Shown here: positions 7,136 to 11,447 of the stretch, piece after piece
How the letters are laid out: each line of letters starts with the position of its first letter
How positions within the stretch are numbered: position 1 is the first letter of the stretch
Assembly: GCA_947379685.1 (NCBI GenBank)
Contig: CANCOG010000112.1
Coordinates: forward strand, 1-11,447
DNA from: Flavipsychrobacter stenotrophus
Lineage (GTDB): Bacteria > Bacteroidota > Bacteroidia > Chitinophagales > Chitinophagaceae
Reading direction: 5' to 3'
Length of the DNA: 11,447 bases
Program-made: the position numbers and the translations under genes
Notes under the pieces: model-generated
Database searches by the model: none
Seen by the model: only the letters and a program-made list of their open reading frames with translations
Told to the model about the DNA's origin: nothing

Positions 7136-8233
7136 ATGGAGAAAATTAAAATCCTATATATAGACGATGAACAAAATAACCTGAATGGCTTCAAGGCTTC
7201 ATTCCGTTTCGATTATTTTGTTTTTGTTGCAGCTACAACCAGCCAGGCCCGTGCGTTCCTGGAAGAGCATAGCGATATAAGGATTATATTATGCGATCAA
7301 AGAATGCCCGACCAAACTGGAGTGCGTTTCTTTGAGGAGATTAGGGAAAAACACCCGAATCCTATCCGCATGCTCATTACCGGCTACACCGATATAGAAG
7401 CTGTAATTGACGGCATAAACAGGGGACATATTTTCAGGTACATTAAAAAACCATGGACCGATACCGACATAAAATCGGCCATTGAAGAGGGCAATAAGTT
7501 CTATCTAACGAACTCATTGCTCAGTGTGAAAAATGACGAGTTACGGTCGGCTTATGACGAACTAGGTAAATTTGCTTATAGCGTGTCACATGACATGAGG
7601 GGCCCGTTACTTGGTGTAATAGCTGCAATTGAGATCATAAACAAGTCTGAGAACATAAATGAGGTTAAAGAAATTGCGGGAATGATGGATGTTGCCGTAA
7701 AACAATTGGACGCATTCATTATTAATTTGCATGAATACTATAGCCTAAAGCGTGGTAGCCTTGTATACGAGCCCATTGATTTTAAGACAATAGTAGGTGA
7801 CCTGGCTGCCCTGTTTAAGGTAGCGGGAAGTATGGAGAACATTCATTTCACAGTCAATGTTTCCCAGACAGGTGATTTTTATTCCGACCTGATCTCCATT
7901 AAGATAATCCTCAATAACCTACTTTCCAACGCCTTCAAATATCAGCGAAAGGGAAGTGACAATAAATATGTGGAAATAAACATTGACGTCACGAACACAG
8001 TAGCCACAATCTTCGTGAAAGACAATGGAATTGGCATCCACGAAGAGTACATCAATAATATATTTACAATGTTTTACAGAGCAACATCCGAAGAAACAGG
8101 TTCCGGCTTCGGATTGTACAATGTAAAAGACGCACTCAATAAGCTGCAAGGCACAATTGAAGTATCGTCAACTATTAATGAAGGAACTATCTTTAAAGTA
8201 ACCATACCAGGGAAAACACATGCTGCCAAATAA
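7136..8233 (+). CDS. Hybrid REC-histidine kinase (receiver at N-terminus), cytoplasmic
   Basis: 365 residues without membrane segments. The REC domain (about 4-120) has acidic pocket DDE (10-12), phospho-acceptor D54 in CDQRMP, a TGYTD switch segment and KKPW. A short helical linker leads to a HisKA-type dimerisation helix with H152 in FAYSVSHDMRGPL. The HATPase domain has NNLLSNAFKY (N-box), DNGIGI (G1) and GSGFGLYNV (G2, with Phe in place of the usual Leu). Placing the receiver before the kinase suggests it takes phosphate from the membrane kinase just upstream and that phosphorylation then tunes its own kinase. It begins 14 bp after the upstream stop and its 3' end overlaps the next gene by 14 bp. 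The kinase belongs to the Bacteroidota group with SHDMRGPL-type H-boxes. The receiver is closely related to the divergent regulator at 1316-1780. Confidence 0.92.
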   Translation: MEKIKILYIDDEQNNLNGFKASFRFDYFVFVAATTSQARAFLEEHSDIRIILCDQRMPDQTGVRFFEEIREKHPNPIRMLITGYTDIEAVIDGINRGHIFRYIKKPWTDTDIKSAIEEGNKFYLTNSLLSVKNDELRSAYDELGKFAYSVSHDMRGPLLGVIAAIEIINKSENINEVKEIAGMMDVAVKQLDAFIINLHEYYSLKRGSLVYEPIDFKTIVGDLAALFKVAGSMENIHFTVNVSQTGDFYSDLISIKIILNNLLSNAFKYQRKGSDNKYVEINIDVTNTVATIFVKDNGIGIHEEYINNIFTMFYRATSEETGSGFGLYNVKDALNKLQGTIEVSSTINEGTIFKVTIPGKTHAAK

Positions 8234-8621
8234 CCAACACCACTTTATTGTTATTGACGATAGCAAACTCGATTGCTTTATCGCCGAAAAGATCATCAAA
8301 AACACCGGAAAGTGCGCTTCCATTAAAACGTTTGTTCAGGCAAAAGACGCTTTGGAGTTTATCGCCACACAAGAGCCACTTTCTCCGCTACCTGTTATCA
8401 TTCTCGTCGACATACAAATGCCTGTGATGAATGGGTTTCAGTTTGTTGAGGCTTTTGAACAACTTCCCTATGCGGTAATCAGCAAGTATATTATTTATGT
8501 TATTTCGTCGTCCATCAACGATGAGGACATGAATAAAATTCACATCTACCCCACTGTCAAACAGTTTCTGAACAAACCTTTAACGAGTAATACTTTGTCA
8601 ACGCTGCTGTCGAAGGAGTAA
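8220..8621 (+). CDS. Single-domain response regulator (CheY/Rcp1-like)
   Basis: 133 residues, a receiver domain and nothing else. Acidic pocket IDD is at 12-14, phospho-acceptor D64 in LVDIQMPVMNG, the switch Ser within VISSSIN (94-100), and conserved Lys K119 in FLNKPL. The sequence style (VIDDSKLDCFIAEKII, IQMPVMNGFQF) is that of small Bacteroidota receivers often encoded after hybrid kinases. It is not a close copy of the other two REC domains in this window. It starts inside the end of the hybrid kinase gene (14-bp overlap), so it is co-translated with it and is likely its direct phospho-partner. With no output domain it must act by protein contact or pass phosphate on. It is the last gene of the unit; no convincing terminator follows. 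Confidence 0.92.
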   Translation: MLPNNQHHFIVIDDSKLDCFIAEKIIKNTGKCASIKTFVQAKDALEFIATQEPLSPLPVIILVDIQMPVMNGFQFVEAFEQLPYAVISKYIIYVISSSINDEDMNKIHIYPTVKQFLNKPLTSNTLSTLLSKE

Positions 8622-8727
8622 ATAAGTCCGCGGCTCCGCCCCTATACTTACGGTCGACGCAGGAATGATTTTTGCTTTAACTGATACAAATCAGCGGGGA
8701 AAACACGCCCACAAACCAAAAAACACG

Positions 8728-8735
8728 TAATTTTG
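8728..8735 (+). promoter_or_regulatory. Candidate -7 box of the sigma-54 activator gene
   Basis: TAATTTTG matches the Bacteroidota TAnnTTTG -7 consensus exactly, 56 bases before the ATG at 8791. No TTG is found at the expected distance upstream, so the -33 element is missing or degenerate. The start point would fall at about 8740-8745, inside the palindrome listed next. Confidence 0.4.
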
Positions 8736-8750
8736 TCACTTTTAAGTGAC
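8735..8750. promoter_or_regulatory. Palindrome GTCACTT-TT-AAGTGAC overlapping the putative transcription start
   Basis: Perfect 7-bp arms around two bases. It sits at the end of the -7 box, where a repressor operator is often placed. Five T residues follow (8751-8755), so it could instead be a weak intrinsic terminator for the upstream operon (6-bp stem with a TTTA loop). The sequence alone does not decide between these. Confidence 0.4.
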
Positions 8751-8790
8751 TTTTTGACGTTGCCGGCGGGCAAACAGATTTGGAATTTTC

Positions 8791-10029
8791 ATGGATATTC
8801 AAAGCATTAAGAACAGGTTCGGGATAATAGGTAATTCACCGGCGCTCAATCATGCGCTGAACACGGCTGTACAGGTTTCTAACACTGACCTCTCGGTACT
8901 GATAGTTGGTGAAAGCGGTGTGGGTAAGGAAGTCTTTTCCAATATCATCCATTCGCTTTCGCCCCGTAAACACAATCCGTTTATAGCGGTGAACTGTGGC
9001 GCGATACCAGAGGGTACAATTGACAGCGAACTGTTCGGGCACGAAAAGGGTTCATTTACTGGTGCCGTCGATAGCAGAAAGGGGTATTTTGAGACAGTTA
9101 ATGGTGGGACCATCTTTCTGGATGAAATTGGCGAAATGCCTATAGGCACACAGGCACGTCTGCTCAGGGTATTGGAAACAGGTGAATTCATCAGAGTTGG
9201 ATCTTCGAAGGTGCAAAAAACGGATGTGCGCGTTATTGCGGCAACTAACCGCGACCTGCTAGAATATACCAGTCAGTATAAATTTAGAGAGGACTTGTAT
9301 TATAGGTTGAGTACAGTGCCGATAAGGGTGCCATCGCTTCGCGACCGCAAGGAGGACATACCATTGTTGTTCCGGAAGTTTGCAGCCGATTTCTCGGAGC
9401 GCTATAAAACCACCTCTATTCAGCTGGATGCTGCGGCCCAGCAATTGCTGGTAAATTACCCCTGGCGTGGAAACGTTCGTGAACTCAAGAATGCAGCGGA
9501 ACAGATTTCGGTGCTCTCGACAAATAAGCAAATTACCGCCGATGTCATCAAGCACTTCATGCCCCAGAATGACAATTCGAGAAGCCTTGCGGTCATCAAC
9601 CATCAATCGCCTGCAACCAACTCCCACAACAACAGCGACTTCAATACCGAAAGAGACATTTTATACAAGTTGTTCTTCGACCTCAAAAAGGACATGAATG
9701 ACCTGAAACAAATGATCTTCGATGTAGCAAACCACCAGGGATATACCCCAGCTGACCCATCGACCAAAAATATAGTTCAGGTTTTTAATGAACCGGAACC
9801 GACAATAATCAGCACGAACACCTACCCTTCTACAATGCCTATTCTGCTGGAATCCAGTTCGCAGCATGAAGATGTGGAAGAAACCCTTTCGCTTGCCGAC
9901 CGGGAAAAAGAATTCATTACCAAGGCATTGAAAAAGCATAAGAGCCGCCGCAGGGATGCCGCCACAGAATTGGGCATTTCTGAACGTACGTTGTACAGAA
10001 AAATAAAGGAATACGGAATAAAAGAATAA
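8791..10029 (+). CDS. Sigma-54-dependent activator (AAA+ with Fis-type HTH), no receiver domain
   Basis: 412 residues. The AAA+ domain begins almost at the N-terminus. Walker A GESGVGKE is at 40-47, the sigma-54 contact loop GSFTGA at 87-92 (Ser for the usual Ala at position two, a common variant), Walker B FLDEIG at 109-114, the REDLYYRLS arginine-finger region at 166-174, and WRGNVREL at 225-232. A long low-complexity linker (about 258-366) contains a helical stretch (284-312), then a Fis-type HTH at about 368-408 (RDAATELGISERTLYRKI). NtrC-type activators usually have a REC, PAS or GAF sensor in front. Here only about 10 residues precede the AAA+ domain, so control must be by abundance, by a partner protein or through the linker. 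The gene stands alone between two intergenic regions. Targets are unknown; no -24/-12 promoter was seen in the window. Confidence 0.93.
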   Translation: MDIQSIKNRFGIIGNSPALNHALNTAVQVSNTDLSVLIVGESGVGKEVFSNIIHSLSPRKHNPFIAVNCGAIPEGTIDSELFGHEKGSFTGAVDSRKGYFETVNGGTIFLDEIGEMPIGTQARLLRVLETGEFIRVGSSKVQKTDVRVIAATNRDLLEYTSQYKFREDLYYRLSTVPIRVPSLRDRKEDIPLLFRKFAADFSERYKTTSIQLDAAAQQLLVNYPWRGNVRELKNAAEQISVLSTNKQITADVIKHFMPQNDNSRSLAVINHQSPATNSHNNSDFNTERDILYKLFFDLKKDMNDLKQMIFDVANHQGYTPADPSTKNIVQVFNEPEPTIISTNTYPSTMPILLESSSQHEDVEETLSLADREKEFITKALKKHKSRRRDAATELGISERTLYRKIKEYGIKE

Positions 10030-10040
10030 CAAATCGAGGT

Positions 10041-10078
10041 AAGTGTCCCACACCTTCACGTTGTGGGACACTTTTTTT
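10041..10078 (+). terminator. Strong intrinsic terminator hairpin between the sigma-54 activator gene and bioD
   Basis: AAGTGTCCCACA (10041-10052) pairs perfectly with TGTGGGACACTT (10062-10073), 12 bp around a 9-base loop, running into seven T residues (10072-10078). It begins 12 bp after the activator stop codon and ends only 19 bp before the bioD start, which leaves little room for a separate bioD promoter downstream of it. Confidence 0.88.
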
Positions 10079-10097
10079 AAAATAAATCAAAGCAAAC

Positions 10098-10724
10098 ATG
10101 CAGCATTTCTTTGTTGCCGGAATTGACACCAATGCCGGAAAAACAATTGTATCAGCCATACTTACCGAGGCCCTGCAAGCCGACTACTGGAAACCTGTTC
10201 AAGCTGGCGAAACAGACAACACCGACACCATGAAGGTGCAAGCCCTTGTTGCCAATACTACCTCCAAATTTCACAAAGAAACATTCTTGTTATCAAGACC
10301 TATGTCTCCGCATATTGCGGCGGCAAAGGATCACGTTACGATAAATCTTTCTGACATCATCATCCCGGATACGCAAAACAATTTAATTGTTGAAGGTGCC
10401 GGAGGCTTATTGGTTCCTCTGAATAACGATGAGTTTGTAATAGACCTGGCAAAGAAACTAGACATACCCGTTATCCTGGTGAGCAGGCACTACCTCGGAA
10501 GCATCAACCATACGCTGCTTTCCGCATTGGCTCTGAAACAAAAAAACATAAAGGTGGCGGGCATCATCTTCAACGGGGAGGAGATAGAAGGTACTGAAGA
10601 AATTATTCTCGCGCATACAGGATATACTTGCCTGGGCCATGTATATGAAGAAGAATTCTTTGACCGGGAAACGATCAGCAGGTACGCAACCGAATTTTCA
10701 AAAACCTTGAACCATGGAGCATAA
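10098..10724 (+). CDS. bioD: Dethiobiotin synthetase BioD
   Basis: Converts 7,8-diaminopelargonic acid, CO2 and ATP to dethiobiotin in the cytoplasm, the penultimate step of biotin synthesis. 208 residues, close to the usual size (about 205-225). The P-loop GIDTNAGKT (8-16) replaces the more common GTDTxVGKT but keeps the GKT phosphate-binding core. K32 in WKPVQAG is the conserved substrate lysine. EGAGGLLVPL (99-108) is the second nucleotide/substrate loop, and SRHYLGSINHTLLS (129-142) is the family's conserved dimer/substrate segment. It overlaps the bioA start by 11 bp, so the two are co-translated; bioA supplies the substrate of this enzyme. No BirA-type operator was seen upstream. Confidence 0.95.
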   Translation: MQHFFVAGIDTNAGKTIVSAILTEALQADYWKPVQAGETDNTDTMKVQALVANTTSKFHKETFLLSRPMSPHIAAAKDHVTINLSDIIIPDTQNNLIVEGAGGLLVPLNNDEFVIDLAKKLDIPVILVSRHYLGSINHTLLSALALKQKNIKVAGIIFNGEEIEGTEEIILAHTGYTCLGHVYEEEFFDRETISRYATEFSKTLNHGA

Positions 10725-11447
10725 CGAGCAAGCAAATTGGCTGGCATCTGACAAGGCCCATGTCTGGCACCCTTTTACCCAGGTGCGCTATGCCCCTGAT
10801 AATATTATTATTGAACGTGGCGAAGGTGCGTGGTTTATAGACACAGAAGGGAATCGTTATCTGGATGGCATCTCGTCGTGGTGGGTAAACCTGCACGGGC
10901 ATTGCCACCATTATATTATAGAAGCAGTTACCCGGCAGCTTGGCCAACTGGAACATTCCATTTTTGCTGGGTTCACGCACAAACCAGGGATAGAACTGGC
11001 ACAACGATTATTGGGACACTTGAGGAATTTCGATAAGATTTTTTTCTCAGATAATGGATCAACAGCTGTAGAAGTCGGCCTTAAGATGGCGTTCCAGTAT
11101 TGGAGTAACAAGGGCACACTAAAACACAAAGTGATTGCATTTAAGGAAGCTTATCACGGCGATACATTTGGTGGCATGTCGGTAGCTGCTCGTAATGCAT
11201 TCAACCAGCCGTTTGAAGCGCTGCTATTCGATGTCATATCCATTGACCTCCCGACTTCAGAAAATATCCAGCGCCTGTGCAGTGACCTTACTGAGTTGCT
11301 TTCACAAAACGATATCGCCTGCTTCCTGTTTGAGCCTCTGGTACTTGGTGCGGGAGGCATGAAAATGTACTCGCCAGAACTGCTGGACCAATTGATCGCC
11401 ATTTGCAACATGCACGACTGTATTACCATTGCTGATGAAGTAATGAC
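10714..11447 (+). CDS. bioA: Adenosylmethionine-8-amino-7-oxononanoate aminotransferase BioA (5' part, cut by window end)
   Basis: An open frame runs from the ATG at 10714 to the window end (244 codons, no stop); the family is about 420-430 residues, so roughly 60% is visible. BioA transfers the amino group of S-adenosylmethionine to 7-keto-8-aminopelargonate using PLP. Supporting motifs are VWHPFTQ (17-23), GISSWWVNLHGH (52-63, the substrate-pocket Trp pair), SDNGSTAVE (112-120, PLP-phosphate loop), YHGDT (147-151, the cofactor-stacking Tyr) and FEPL. ADEVM at the very end contains the Asp that contacts the PLP ring nitrogen. The catalytic Lys lies beyond the window. The usual HPYT motif reads HPFT, so the first pocket Tyr is Phe. 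It overlaps the end of bioD by 11 bp. Confidence 0.95.
   Translation, partial: MEHNEQANWLASDKAHVWHPFTQVRYAPDNIIIERGEGAWFIDTEGNRYLDGISSWWVNLHGHCHHYIIEAVTRQLGQLEHSIFAGFTHKPGIELAQRLLGHLRNFDKIFFSDNGSTAVEVGLKMAFQYWSNKGTLKHKVIAFKEAYHGDTFGGMSVAARNAFNQPFEALLFDVISIDLPTSENIQRLCSDLTELLSQNDIACFLFEPLVLGAGGMKMYSPELLDQLIAICNMHDCITIADEVM

Noticed and set aside
8622..8790. Sigma-54 -24/-12 promoter for autoregulation of the activator
   Set aside because: No TGGCAC-N5-TTGC-like sequence is present on the plus strand.
9661..10071. Minus-strand frame of about 136 codons opposite the end of the sigma-54 activator
   Set aside because: It starts within the terminator hairpin, is antisense to the HTH coding region and shows no family motif.
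10030..10097. BirA operator before bioD
   Set aside because: The inverted repeat here is a GC-containing hairpin followed by a T-run and does not resemble the TTGTAAAC/GTTTACAA half-sites.
1..11447. CRISPR array, insertion sequence or prophage attachment repeat
   Set aside because: No regularly spaced direct repeats, no transposase or integrase frame, and no second copy of the tRNA 3' end were seen in the window.

Overview
The window looks like a chromosomal segment from a Bacteroidota bacterium, probably of the Chitinophagaceae/Sphingobacteriia kind. The signs are the lack of clear Shine-Dalgarno sequences with A-rich leaders instead, a perfect TAnnTTTG -7 box at 8728-8735, a 7TMR-DISM histidine kinase, a headless sigma-54 activator and a bioD-bioA pair. 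The placement is inferred from family content and promoter style, since no marker gene is present.

Layout. Positions 1-49 are the 3' end of a tRNA or tRNA-like gene cut by the window edge, followed by an intrinsic terminator (51-81). About 300 bases without a gene follow. A TIGR01777/YfcH-type epimerase (384-1301, +) converges on a stand-alone response regulator (1316-1780, -). That regulator diverges, across a 186-bp AT-rich spacer, from a tightly packed five-gene plus-strand unit (1967-8621): a ThiF/E1-like plus nitroreductase-like fusion of the Rv1355c type, a GNAT-fold acyltransferase-like protein, a 7TMR-DISM membrane histidine kinase, a REC-histidine kinase hybrid, and a single-domain REC protein. 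The junctions are TAATG, ATGA, a 14-bp gap and a 14-bp overlap, so the unit is almost certainly co-transcribed and partly translationally coupled. Next comes a monocistronic sigma-54 activator without a receiver domain (8791-10029), a strong terminator hairpin (10041-10078), bioD (10098-10724) and the start of bioA (from 10714, running off the window).

How the parts may work together. The five-gene unit joins two cytoplasmic enzymes (adenylating/flavin and acyl-transfer types) to a complete sensing chain: an extracytoplasmic sensor domain, seven membrane helices, a kinase, then two receiver proteins. None of the receiver proteins carries a DNA-binding or enzymatic output domain. The divergent regulator is a close relative of the receiver of the hybrid kinase, so it is a candidate extra branch or phosphate sink. 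The most interesting reading is a self-made small-molecule signal plus its receptor. This is an inference from gene order and fold resemblance, not shown by the sequence. The biotin genes and the epimerase look like ordinary housekeeping neighbours.
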